Below, piece after piece: positions 1 to 5,203 of a stretch of DNA of 6,630 bases; within the stretch, counting starts at the first letter, position 1; each line of letters begins with the position of its first letter. The stretch spans positions 1 to 6,630 of the forward strand of contig JAVBYH010000246.1 of NCBI GenBank assembly GCA_030824175.1, in the 5' to 3' direction. The position numbers were made by a program, and so were the translations under genes. This DNA is from Bacteroidota bacterium. GTDB lineage: Bacteria; Bacteroidota; Ignavibacteria; UBA10030; UBA8401. The notes beneath the pieces are model-generated. The model had not been told where the DNA came from. It saw only the letters and a program-made list of their open reading frames with translations, and searched no databases.

Positions 1-244
1 GCCGGTGATGATCGTGTCGGTAGCCGACAACGGTGCGGGCATCCCGGAGGAGGAGCAGGGCCTCCTGTTCGACAAATACAGGCAGGTGAAGAACGATAAG
101 TTCCGCACGGAGAAGGGGACGGGCCTCGGCCTGGCGATCTGCAAGAAGATCATCGAGGCTCACGACGGCGTCATCTGGATCGACAGTGCGGTGGATGTGG
201 GCACAACGATCTATTTCGCCCTGCCGATGAAAGACGGGGATTAA
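1..244 (+). CDS. Sensor histidine kinase, C-terminal ATPase end (5'-truncated by window edge)
   Basis: Only the last 80 or so codons are present; the reading frame is open to the left edge (first full codon at 2) and stops with TAA at 242-244. The visible part is the end of a HATPase_c (GHKL) ATP-binding domain. A G1-type box D-N-G-A-G-I-P lies at about 26-46, and after a variable ATP-lid segment (F-D-K-Y-R-Q) comes a G2-type box G-T-G-L-G-L-A-I at about 118-141. The domain closes with the usual G-T-T-I-Y-F-A-L-P strand. The product would phosphorylate a partner response regulator, which is not in the window. The protein ends a few residues after the domain, so no receiver domain is fused at the C-terminus. 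The sensory and dimerisation parts lie outside the window, so the signal cannot be inferred. The asparaginase gene starts 20 nt downstream. Confidence 0.93.
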   Translation, partial: PVMIVSVADNGAGIPEEEQGLLFDKYRQVKNDKFRTEKGTGLGLAICKKIIEAHDGVIWIDSAVDVGTTIYFALPMKDGD

Positions 245-264
245 CAGACAAGCGGAAGAGGATC

Positions 265-1176
265 ATGGTTTCATTTATCGTACACGGCGGGGCCTGGGAT
301 ATACCGGACGAATTGGTGGAAGCACACCGCAACGGTGTTGCGAGCGCCCTGCGCATTGGCTGGGAAATCGTTGCACACGGCGGCAGCGCCGTCGATGCGG
401 TCGAGAAGGCGATCAACTATCTCGAGGACGATCCGACGTTCGATGCAGGCCGCGGATCGATGGTGAATGCGGCGGGAGAGATCGAGCTCGACGCGAGCAT
501 CATGAACGGGACGACGTTCCGGTGCGGGGCCGTGGCGGCGGTGCAGAACATCCGCTACCCGATCTCGCTCGCGAGGCTGGTGATGGACAGGAGCGAACAT
601 GTGCTGCTGGCGGGGAAGGGCGCCGTCCAGTTCGGCGCGGAGAACGGCGTGCAGCAATGTTCGAGCGATGATCTCCTTGTCGGCAGGGAGCTCGAGCGGT
701 GGAAGGAGCTGCTCGCACAGAAAAATTATTCGACGAAGGATTCGTTCCGCAGGAAGCAGAACCTGCCTTCGGACACCGTGGGCTGCGTCGCGATCGATGC
801 GGCGGGGATCATCGCCGCCGGAACGTCGACCGGCGGCACGCCCAACAAATATCCGGGCCGCGTCGGAGATTCGCCGCTGATCGGTTGCGGCACGTATGCG
901 GACAGCGCGATCGGCGGAGTCTCGTGCACCGGCTGGGGCGAGGCGATCATCAAGGTCGTGCTCGCGAAAACAATCGTCGGTCTCCTCGAGGTGAACGGTG
1001 GAGACGCGCAGGCGGCGGCGGACGAAGGGATCTACCGGCTTGAAAAAAAGGTGGAAGGCTTCGGCGGCGTCATCGTGCTCACCAATCACGGCGTTCCCGC
1101 ATTTTCCTTCAACACCCCGCGCATGGCGCGCGCATACCGCACCTCGGCGATGAGCGATGCATTCATTGATGTGTAA
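265..1176 (+). CDS. Isoaspartyl peptidase / plant-type L-asparaginase (Ntn hydrolase)
   Basis: This 303-residue protein belongs to the N-terminal-nucleophile asparaginase_2 family, which hydrolyses isoaspartyl dipeptides and L-asparagine after cleaving itself into two subunits. The new N-terminal nucleophile is T171, in D-T-V-G-C-V. The usual partners sit at the expected distances: T189 in T-S-T-G-G, R199 and D202 in G-R-V-G-D-S-P, and T222-G223 in C-T-G-W-G-E. These offsets from the nucleophile match those of E. coli IaaA (T179, T197, R207, D210, T230, G231). The N-terminus has the H-G-G-A-W motif at residues 7-11. Two features differ from E. coli IaaA: the residue before the nucleophile is Asp, as in glycosylasparaginases, rather than Gly, and D60 occupies the position of Asn in the common F-N-A-G motif. 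There is no signal peptide, so the enzyme is probably cytoplasmic. A GGAAGAGG ribosome site at 254-261 supports the ATG. Isoaspartyl dipeptidase is the best guess; glycosylasparaginase-like activity cannot be excluded. Confidence 0.93.
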   Translation: MVSFIVHGGAWDIPDELVEAHRNGVASALRIGWEIVAHGGSAVDAVEKAINYLEDDPTFDAGRGSMVNAAGEIELDASIMNGTTFRCGAVAAVQNIRYPISLARLVMDRSEHVLLAGKGAVQFGAENGVQQCSSDDLLVGRELERWKELLAQKNYSTKDSFRRKQNLPSDTVGCVAIDAAGIIAAGTSTGGTPNKYPGRVGDSPLIGCGTYADSAIGGVSCTGWGEAIIKVVLAKTIVGLLEVNGGDAQAAADEGIYRLEKKVEGFGGVIVLTNHGVPAFSFNTPRMARAYRTSAMSDAFIDV

Positions 1177-1193
1177 TTGAAACGGATCCGCAC

Positions 1194-2531
1194 GTGAAAC
1201 TCTCGTCACTCATCGGACATACTGTAGAAATCTCATTGCTTATCGACGGCGACTCGCGTCCGGCCGATGCGGTCATCGACACGTATTTCCGCACGCACCG
1301 GTATCTCGGGTCGCACGACCGCCGCTTCATTGCGGAGACGGTGTACGGCGTGCTGCGGTGGAAGATGCTGCTCGACCACCTGATCACGCGCGCCGTCGCG
1401 CCCGATGCACTGCTCGGACGCGATCTTTTTTTATCGAACCTCATGTCGTACCGCTGCTGCGCGTACATGCTGCACGCGCGCACGCACACGGGGGCCGAGA
1501 TCTGTCGGGAGCTGCCCGAAAGCGCGCACGCATCCGTGCTGAGCCTCGAGCATCACGCAGCGGCATTCGCTCCGACCGGGACCACGGTGGAGGAGATCGC
1601 CGTGGCGCATTCATTCCCACCATGGATGGTGGAGGCGTGGATCGCGCAGTTCGGCATCGGCGAGGCGCAGGAGCTGTGCAGGGCGCTCAACGAGCCCGCC
1701 CCGATCACGCTCCGCGTGAACACGATCAAGGCCACTGTGGAGGAATGCCGCGAGGCGCTCCTGCGCGAGGGGATCGAGGCGGAGCCGACATCATGGTCGC
1801 CGTTCGGCCTCACGCTTAAAAAACGCATCAACGTGTTCCAGCTCGAGGTATTCAAGCGCGGGTTCTTCGAAGTGCAGGACGAGGGGAGCCAGATTCTCGC
1901 GCTGCTTGTCGATCCGAAGCCGTCGGCGAAAGTGGTGGACGCTTGCGCGGGGGCGGGGGGCAAAACACTCGCACTCGGCGCGGTGATGAAGAACCGCGGC
2001 GTCATCTACGCACTCGATGTTCATACGAAGCGCCTCGACGAACTCCGCAAGCGCATCAAGCGCAGCGGCGTCGATACGGTGCGTGTGAGGGAAATCGACG
2101 GCGTGACGTTGCCCGACGAACTTGTCGGCATCGCCGACAATGTGCTTGTGGATGCGCCATGCTCCGGACTCGGGACCATGCGCAGGAACCCGGGCATGAA
2201 GTGGACGGTGACTCCCGCCGTCGTGAAGGAGATCAGCGAGAAACAAGCGCGCATCCTCGAGCTCAACGCGCACTGCGTGAAGCCGAACGGTATTCTCGTC
2301 TATGCGACATGCACAACGATGCCCGAGGAGAACGAACACGTCGTGGAAGCCTTCCTTGCGGCGCACCCGGAGTTCGAACTCGAATCGCCGCGCACGCGCC
2401 TCGAACGGTACGGCATCGCATCGGTCGCGGGCGAAAAGTATTTCCAGCTGTTGCCGCACCGTCACAATATGGACGGCTTCTTCGCGGCAGTGATGAGAAG
2501 GAAGACGGTAACGCAACAGGAATCGAATTAA
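1194..2531 (+). CDS. rsmB: RsmB-like 16S rRNA (cytosine-C5) methyltransferase
   Basis: This 445-residue protein of the RsmB/NOP2/Sun family transfers a methyl group from S-adenosylmethionine to C5 of a cytosine in RNA (C967 of 16S rRNA for E. coli RsmB, which is 429 residues). The first 150 or so residues look like the NusB-type RNA-binding domain (R-P-A-D-A-V, then R-R-F-I-A-E-T-V-Y-G-V-L-R-W), which favours RsmB over RsmF. The SAM-binding motif is D249-A-C-A-G-A-G-G-K-T258, with the ribose-binding acidic strand A-L-D-V just after it. Both family cysteines are present: C323 in D-A-P-C-S-G-L-G and C373 in A-T-C-T-T-M-P-E-E-N-E, close to C325 and C375 of E. coli. By family knowledge the latter is the nucleophile and the former helps release the product. 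The start is GTG with only a weak CGGA at 1183-1186, 17 nt after the asparaginase stop. The family is certain; the exact target base is inferred. Confidence 0.93.
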   Translation: MKLSSLIGHTVEISLLIDGDSRPADAVIDTYFRTHRYLGSHDRRFIAETVYGVLRWKMLLDHLITRAVAPDALLGRDLFLSNLMSYRCCAYMLHARTHTGAEICRELPESAHASVLSLEHHAAAFAPTGTTVEEIAVAHSFPPWMVEAWIAQFGIGEAQELCRALNEPAPITLRVNTIKATVEECREALLREGIEAEPTSWSPFGLTLKKRINVFQLEVFKRGFFEVQDEGSQILALLVDPKPSAKVVDACAGAGGKTLALGAVMKNRGVIYALDVHTKRLDELRKRIKRSGVDTVRVREIDGVTLPDELVGIADNVLVDAPCSGLGTMRRNPGMKWTVTPAVVKEISEKQARILELNAHCVKPNGILVYATCTTMPEENEHVVEAFLAAHPEFELESPRTRLERYGIASVAGEKYFQLLPHRHNMDGFFAAVMRRKTVTQQESN

Positions 2532-2540
2532 CGCAGGGAT

Positions 2541-2558
2541 GGCGGGAAGGTTCCCGCC
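2541..2558. repeat. Perfect GC-rich intergenic palindrome (hairpin)
   Basis: GGCGGGAA at 2541-2548 and TTCCCGCC at 2551-2558 are exact reverse complements separated by two bases; as RNA this folds as about seven pairs with a four-base loop. It lies in the 52-nt gap between the rRNA methyltransferase stop and the lipoprotein start. No T-run follows on either strand, so it is not a canonical intrinsic terminator. It may be a stability or processing element separating the two cistrons. Confidence 0.6.
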
Positions 2559-2573
2559 GGATACACACGGCAC

Positions 2574-2579
2574 AAGGAG
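2574..2579 (+). promoter_or_regulatory. Ribosome binding site deciding the lipoprotein start
   Basis: AAGGAG lies four bases before the ATG at 2584. It favours this start over an in-frame ATG at 2539 that would add 15 residues, encode the intergenic hairpin and bury the signal peptide. Confidence 0.75.
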
Positions 2580-2583
2580 AGCT

Positions 2584-3078
2584 ATGAAGACATTGTCGAT
2601 GGCACTGGTACTCGCGGCGGCGCTGTTCGCCGGATGCGCAAAGGAAACGGAACAGACGATGTGGCAGAAAATTGAAGCATCGCGCGCGAACAACAACCCG
2701 GATTCCACCATCCTGGCGTGCCAGACGCTGCTGAAGGATTTTCCCGAGGGAACGCTTGCGCCGGGGGCCCTCTACATGATCGCCGAATCGTACTATCGCG
2801 GGAAGCACGATCCGCAGACGGCGACAGGATATTACCGCAGCTTCATCGCCCGTTATCCCGATGTCGTGCAGACGCCGGTGGCGATGTTTCTTATCGGGTT
2901 CATCTACAACAACGACCTGAAGAACACGGACAGCGCGCGGATCGGCTACGAGCAATTCCTCGCGAGATTCCCCACGCACGAGCTCGCCGCCTCGGCGAAA
3001 TTCGAACTCGACAATATCGGCAAGACGCCGGACCAGATCCTGGCGGAGCAGGAACCGAAGTCGGCGACAAAGAAGTAA
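2584..3078 (+). CDS. Small TPR-type outer-membrane lipoprotein (BamD/YbgF-like repeats)
   Basis: This 164-residue protein begins with a lipoprotein signal peptide: K2, a hydrophobic stretch at residues 4-16 and a cleavage site F-A-G-C with lipidated C18. F at -3 is less usual than Leu. Residue 19 is Ala, so under the E. coli +2 rule it would be sorted to the outer membrane, facing the periplasm. The mature part, residues 37-146, resembles tetratricopeptide repeats: a first unit around A-C-Q-T-L-L-K-D-F-P (45-54), a second with Y-Y-R-S-F-I-A-R-Y-P (83-92) and a third with Y-E-Q-F-L-A-R-F-P (122-130). The spacing of aromatic-Pro repeat ends is that of BamD, YbgF and related proteins. It is much shorter than BamD (about 245 residues), so an actual role in outer-membrane protein assembly is not supported. 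The tail is Lys/Glu-rich. The DUF58 gene follows 35 nt downstream. It most likely acts as a protein-binding scaffold, with unknown partner. Confidence 0.8.
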   Translation: MKTLSMALVLAAALFAGCAKETEQTMWQKIEASRANNNPDSTILACQTLLKDFPEGTLAPGALYMIAESYYRGKHDPQTATGYYRSFIARYPDVVQTPVAMFLIGFIYNNDLKNTDSARIGYEQFLARFPTHELAASAKFELDNIGKTPDQILAEQEPKSATKK

Positions 3079-3113
3079 GCACAGACCAGCCTTCACAACC
3101 GGATCGCGGCCAC

Positions 3114-4022
3114 ATGGAAGAACAAGCGCTGACATATTTACGACCGGATGTTGTGTCGAAACTGGCCAACATGGAGCTGCGCGCGCGGATGGTTGTGGAG
3201 GGGTTCATTACGGGCCTCCACAAGAGTCCCTACCACGGGTTCAGCGTAGAGTTCGCGGAGCACCGGCAGTATATGCCGGGGGACGAGATACGGCGAATAG
3301 ACTGGAAGGTGTACGGCAAGACGGACCGGTACTACATCAAGCAGTACGAGGAAGAGACGAACCTCAAATCGTACATCGTGATGGATGTGAGCGCTTCGAT
3401 GAGCTTCGCATCCGGCGGGAAGGGGGAGCACGTCACGAAGAGCGCGTACGCGTCGTACATCGCCGCATCCCTTGCCTACCTCATGCAGCAGCAGCGCGAC
3501 GCCGTCGGGCTGCTCATGTACGACGATGCGATCCGGTCGATCATACCCCCTCACGCCACGAAGGCTCACCTGCGGCGCATCCTGCTCGAGCTCGAGCGCC
3601 TCGCCCCCTCGAACCGGACGAAGACCGGATTCGCGTTGCACCGGCTCGCTGAGCGGATGCCGCGGCGCGGACTCGTCATCGTGCTGAGCGACCTGCTCGA
3701 CGATCCTGCGCAGGTGCTCGCGGCCCTGAAACATTTCCGGCACAACAACCACGAGGTGCTCGTGATGCAGATCCTCGATCCGCTCGAGCGAAGCTTCGCC
3801 TTCGGGGCGGACGCGGTGTTCAGGGATGTCGAGACGGGGGAGCGCATGCCGACGCAGCCGTACCAGCTGCAGCACGCGTACAGGCTCGAGATGCAGAAAT
3901 TTCTGGAGCGCTACAAGCGCGAATGCCGCGAGAACAACATCGATTTTGTACTGCTCGACACGTCCATGCCGTTCGACACGGCGCTTGTCAATTACCTAAA
4001 CAAAAGGAAACGTCTTGGTTGA
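3114..4022 (+). CDS. DUF58 domain protein (VWA-like fold)
   Basis: This 302-residue protein has the DUF58 hallmark Y53-M-P-G-D-E-I-R-R-I-D-W64 followed by K-V-Y-G-K-T-D, then a von Willebrand A-like fold. A metal-ion-dependent adhesion site is visible as D91-V-S93-A-S95-M, and a second acidic strand as L-S-D193-L-L-D-D. No membrane helix or signal peptide is seen. It is therefore the short cytoplasmic form, unlike longer DUF58 proteins of 400 or more residues with two N-terminal helices. DUF58 proteins usually work with a neighbouring MoxR-type AAA+ ATPase, in chaperone-like or metal-insertion roles. No MoxR gene lies in the window. The ATG at 3114 is chosen because the E-E-Q-A-L-T-Y-L-R-P-D-V-V start leads directly into the conserved N-terminus; its ribosome site is weak (GGAT at 3101-3104). 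The frame stays open far upstream inside the lipoprotein gene, but that extension is not protein-like. The molecular function of the family remains poorly defined. Confidence 0.9.
   Translation: MEEQALTYLRPDVVSKLANMELRARMVVEGFITGLHKSPYHGFSVEFAEHRQYMPGDEIRRIDWKVYGKTDRYYIKQYEEETNLKSYIVMDVSASMSFASGGKGEHVTKSAYASYIAASLAYLMQQQRDAVGLLMYDDAIRSIIPPHATKAHLRRILLELERLAPSNRTKTGFALHRLAERMPRRGLVIVLSDLLDDPAQVLAALKHFRHNNHEVLVMQILDPLERSFAFGADAVFRDVETGERMPTQPYQLQHAYRLEMQKFLERYKRECRENNIDFVLLDTSMPFDTALVNYLNKRKRLG
4002..4010 (+). promoter_or_regulatory. Ribosome binding site supporting a TTG start
   Basis: AAAAGGAAA lies inside the last codons of the DUF58 gene; its AAGGA core (4004-4008) is six bases before the TTG at 4015. 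It is the main reason for accepting a TTG start that overlaps the upstream stop by 8 nt. The only ATG nearby, at 4025, is out of frame. Confidence 0.65.
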
Positions 4023-4566
4023 ATATGTCGACGAGTACCGCATTCTGGACGTCGGATGCGGCGTGAAGAAGCGAATGGGAGCAATCGGCATCGACATCAA
4101 TCCGCGCTCGGATGCCGATGTCGTGCACGATCTCAACGTGATACCGTATCCGTTTGCGTCGAACTATTTCGACGAGATCTGGTGCGACAATGTGGTGGAG
4201 CATCTCGACAACGTTGTGAAGGTGATGAGCGAGTTTCACCGCATCGGCAAGCCGTCGTCGAAGCTGACGGTGATCGTCCCCTTTTATCCGCACAGGCAGG
4301 CCAATACGGACCCGACGCACAGGCATTTCTTTGGCGTCCATTCGTTCGACTATTTCACGGCGGGCAATACGTACGCCGATTTCCGATACGCCACGACGCA
4401 GTTCGAGATCCTGGCCACGGAGTTCGAACGGGGGATCAAGCCCGCGTACTGGTTCGACCGCCTCATTAAGAACTTCGCGAACACGCACAAGGATCTCTAC
4501 GAGAACCGGCTCGCAAATATCTTTCCGATGCGCAACATCACGTTCGTGATGAAGACTATAAAATAA
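4015..4566 (+). CDS. Small class I SAM-dependent methyltransferase (methyltransferase type 11-like)
   Basis: This 183-residue protein has the core of a Rossmann-type methyltransferase: motif I I-L-D-V-G-C-G (10-16), an acidic strand G-I-D27-I-N-P (25-30) for the SAM ribose, D-L-N-V-I-P-Y-P-F (39-47), F-D-E-I-W-C-D-N-V-V-E-H-L-D (52-65) and a later strand L-T-V-I-V-P-F (84-90). The stretch between G-C-G and the ribose-binding Asp is only about ten residues, so the first helix seen in typical enzymes is nearly absent. A conserved-looking D99-P-T-H102-R-H104-F-F segment with H93 and H109 follows. Small methyltransferases of this type often act on sugars or small molecules in surface-polysaccharide pathways, but the substrate cannot be told here. 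The gene starts with TTG and overlaps the DUF58 stop by 8 nt, which implies translational coupling. It is the last gene of the plus-strand block. Confidence 0.85.
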   Translation: MVEYVDEYRILDVGCGVKKRMGAIGIDINPRSDADVVHDLNVIPYPFASNYFDEIWCDNVVEHLDNVVKVMSEFHRIGKPSSKLTVIVPFYPHRQANTDPTHRHFFGVHSFDYFTAGNTYADFRYATTQFEILATEFERGIKPAYWFDRLIKNFANTHKDLYENRLANIFPMRNITFVMKTIK

Positions 4567-4590
4567 AAAAGGGCGAGATACATCTCGCCC
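4561..4590 (-). terminator. Intrinsic terminator facing the cytochrome gene (distal hairpin)
   Basis: GGGCGAGAT at 4571-4579 and ATCTCGCCC at 4582-4590 are exact reverse complements. Read on the minus strand, the stem is followed at once by TTTTTTATTT (complement of 4561-4570), a textbook intrinsic terminator for transcription arriving from the cytochrome gene. On the plus strand the stem is followed by TACGAAAAGC, so it is a poor terminator for the methyltransferase gene, whose stop codon overlaps the T-tract. Confidence 0.8.
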
Positions 4591-4633
4591 TACGAAAAGC
4601 AAAAAACAACGGGGCGAAATATCATTTCGCCCT
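4571..4633. repeat. Two tandem palindromic repeats of one family
   Basis: Copy 1 (4571-4590) and copy 2 (4612-4632) start 41 bases apart. Both have nine-base arms with a two- or three-base centre, share GGGCGA-R-AT / AT-Y-TCGCCC, and are followed by the same TAC. The seventh stem pair changes from G-C in copy 1 to A-T in copy 2, so the pairing is kept while the sequence differs. The shared flank beyond the stem suggests dispersed copies of an extragenic palindromic element rather than two independent hairpins. Confidence 0.75.
4601..4632 (-). terminator. Probable terminator just after the cytochrome gene (proximal hairpin)
   Basis: GGGCGAAAT (4612-4620) pairs with ATTTCGCCC (4624-4632) across a three-base loop. 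On the minus strand it is followed by CGTTG and then six T (complement of 4601-4606). It begins 12 bases past the cytochrome stop. The offset T-run makes it weaker than the distal hairpin. Confidence 0.6.
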
Positions 4634-4644
4634 ACAAGAAACGA

Positions 4645-5001
4645 TTACTTCTTCTCTTCCGCTTTACCCTTCAGGCCTTCAAGATACGCGGCGAGCGTCT
4701 TCAATTCTTCCGGCGTGCCGGCAAACTTCATCATGTGTTTCTTTCCCTTGATGTCCGCTTCCTTCATGAGGTACTTCGCGATGAAGCCGGGCTTTGCATC
4801 GGCGCCGACTGTGGAGAGATCCGGCGGGCCGGTCTTCGTTGCTGGCGTCTTTTTCACGATGCCTTCTGCCTCGATGGCGTGGCAGCCTGCACATTTTTTG
4901 TCCATGAAGATCTTTTTGCCGGCGGATGCGGGCGCGGCGTCCTCTGCGAAAGCGGCGCCAACGAAGAAGAATCCCATGAGCAGCGTGATGAGTACTTTCA
5001 T
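4645..5001 (-). CDS. Secreted mono-haem class I cytochrome c
   Basis: The 118-residue precursor has a Sec signal peptide: K2, a hydrophobic core at about 4-18, and a likely cut after A-F-A19. The mature protein of about 100 residues carries one haem site, C37-A-G-C-H41, with His41 as proximal ligand. G-P-P-D-L follows at 58-62. The likely distal ligand is Met90 or Met91 in K-H-M-M-K-F, ahead of a C-terminal helix E-E-L-K-T-L-A-A-Y-L. This layout is a soluble periplasmic class I cytochrome c, an electron carrier between respiratory complexes; partners are not encoded nearby. The ATG at 4999-5001 is chosen because GGAGG lies eight bases upstream and a proper signal peptide begins there. The frame continues 48 codons further up, but that would place a second hydrophobic stretch ahead of the signal peptide and cover the promoter region. 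The tail is Lys/Glu-rich. The gene is isolated, divergent from the regulator and convergent with the methyltransferase gene. Confidence 0.92.
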   Translation of the reverse strand: MKVLITLLMGFFFVGAAFAEDAAPASAGKKIFMDKKCAGCHAIEAEGIVKKTPATKTGPPDLSTVGADAKPGFIAKYLMKEADIKGKKHMMKFAGTPEELKTLAAYLEGLKGKAEEKK

Positions 5002-5009
5002 TGTTCGTT

Positions 5010-5014
5010 CCTCC
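5010..5014 (-). promoter_or_regulatory. Strong ribosome binding site of the cytochrome gene
   Basis: On the minus strand this is a perfect GGAGG eight bases before the ATG. It settles the cytochrome start against the 48-codon-longer open frame. Confidence 0.85.
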
Positions 5015-5037
5015 TGATAATGAATGATGCCGCCTTT

Positions 5038-5053
5038 CGTTGCATGCGCAACG
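5038..5053 (-). other. Leader hairpin in the cytochrome 5' untranslated region
   Basis: CGTTGC (5038-5043) and GCAACG (5048-5053) are exact reverse complements around a four-base loop. The hairpin sits about 37 bases upstream of the cytochrome start, inside the leader predicted from the candidate promoter. It leaves the ribosome site free, so mRNA stabilisation is more likely than occlusion. Confidence 0.45.
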
Positions 5054-5096
5054 GGCTGGCCAGTGATGAATAATCCTATAACCACTGTGTAGAACA

Positions 5097-5125
5097 AATA
5101 TACAATTGCGGGACATGAAAAGCAA
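5097..5125 (-). promoter_or_regulatory. Candidate promoter of the cytochrome gene
   Basis: Read on the minus strand, TTGCTT (complement of 5120-5125) is followed after 17 bases by TATATT (complement of 5097-5102). The -10 box is good and the -35 box moderate. Transcription would start near 5090 and give a leader of about 90 nt. This is a consensus match only. Confidence 0.45.
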
Positions 5126-5138
5126 ATCAAAATTGTAT
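5100..5138. promoter_or_regulatory. Inverted repeat around the cytochrome promoter (candidate operator)
   Basis: ATACAATT (5100-5107) and AATTGTAT (5131-5138) are exact reverse complements with 23 bases between. Their centres are 31 bp apart, about three helical turns, so both face the same side of the DNA. One arm overlaps the predicted -10 box and the other lies just upstream of the -35 box. The arms are AT-rich, so a chance match is possible. Confidence 0.35.
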
Positions 5139-5146
5139 CATTCACC

Positions 5147-5175
5147 TTGACTTTAAAGTTTTAAAAGTTTAATAT
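5147..5175 (+). promoter_or_regulatory. Strong housekeeping-type promoter of the regulator-symporter operon
   Basis: TTGACT (5147-5152) and TAATAT (5170-5175) are separated by exactly 17 bases, close to the sigma-70 consensus. The start point would fall near 5182, leaving a leader of about 22 nt with GGAGAG at 5194-5199 as the ribosome site. The region is sharply AT-rich against GC-rich surroundings. The form is that of ordinary -35/-10 promoters, not the TTTG-type Bacteroidetes promoter. Confidence 0.75.
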
Positions 5176-5187
5176 TTACTAAACTTT
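5164..5187. promoter_or_regulatory. Perfect 8-8-8 inverted repeat over the -10 box (candidate operator)
   Basis: AAAGTTTA (5164-5171) and TAAACTTT (5180-5187) are exact reverse complements separated by eight bases, with the -10 box and start point between or under the arms. A further half-site, AAAGTTTT, lies at 5155-5162, and the ten-base palindrome ACTTTAAAGT at 5150-5159 overlaps the -35 box. A dimeric winged-helix protein bound here would block RNA polymerase. The GbsR-like product of the first gene is the obvious candidate. Confidence 0.65.
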
Positions 5188-5203
5188 CAAAACGGAGAGA
5201 CGC

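Noticed and set aside
271..1209. 312-codon antisense open frame over the asparaginase gene
   Set aside because: Arg/His/Asp-rich composition typical of the reverse strand of GC-rich coding DNA; no motif. The sense frame has a complete catalytic set.
1791..2711. 306-codon minus-strand open frame across the rRNA methyltransferase and lipoprotein genes
   Set aside because: No recognisable domain and it crosses a gene boundary; the sense frames are clearly real proteins.
2718..3113. Long in-frame upstream extension of the DUF58 gene, giving a 434-residue product
   Set aside because: The extra 132 residues are an out-of-frame reading of the lipoprotein gene, rich in Arg, Gly and Asp with no domain. 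The conserved DUF58 N-terminus begins right after the ATG at 3114.
3586..3605. CTCGAGCTCGAG palindrome inside the DUF58 gene
   Set aside because: Explained by repeated Leu-Glu codons (L-E-L-E) in a helix; no further symmetry around it.
4571..4632. Possible short CRISPR-like repeat pair
   Set aside because: Only two copies, palindromic throughout, 41-base period and no cas gene. The features fit an extragenic palindrome and terminator better.
5002..5145. 48-residue N-terminal extension of the cytochrome gene
   Set aside because: It would put an odd hydrophobic segment before a good signal peptide and cover the promoter region. The GGAGG site points to the internal ATG at 4999-5001.
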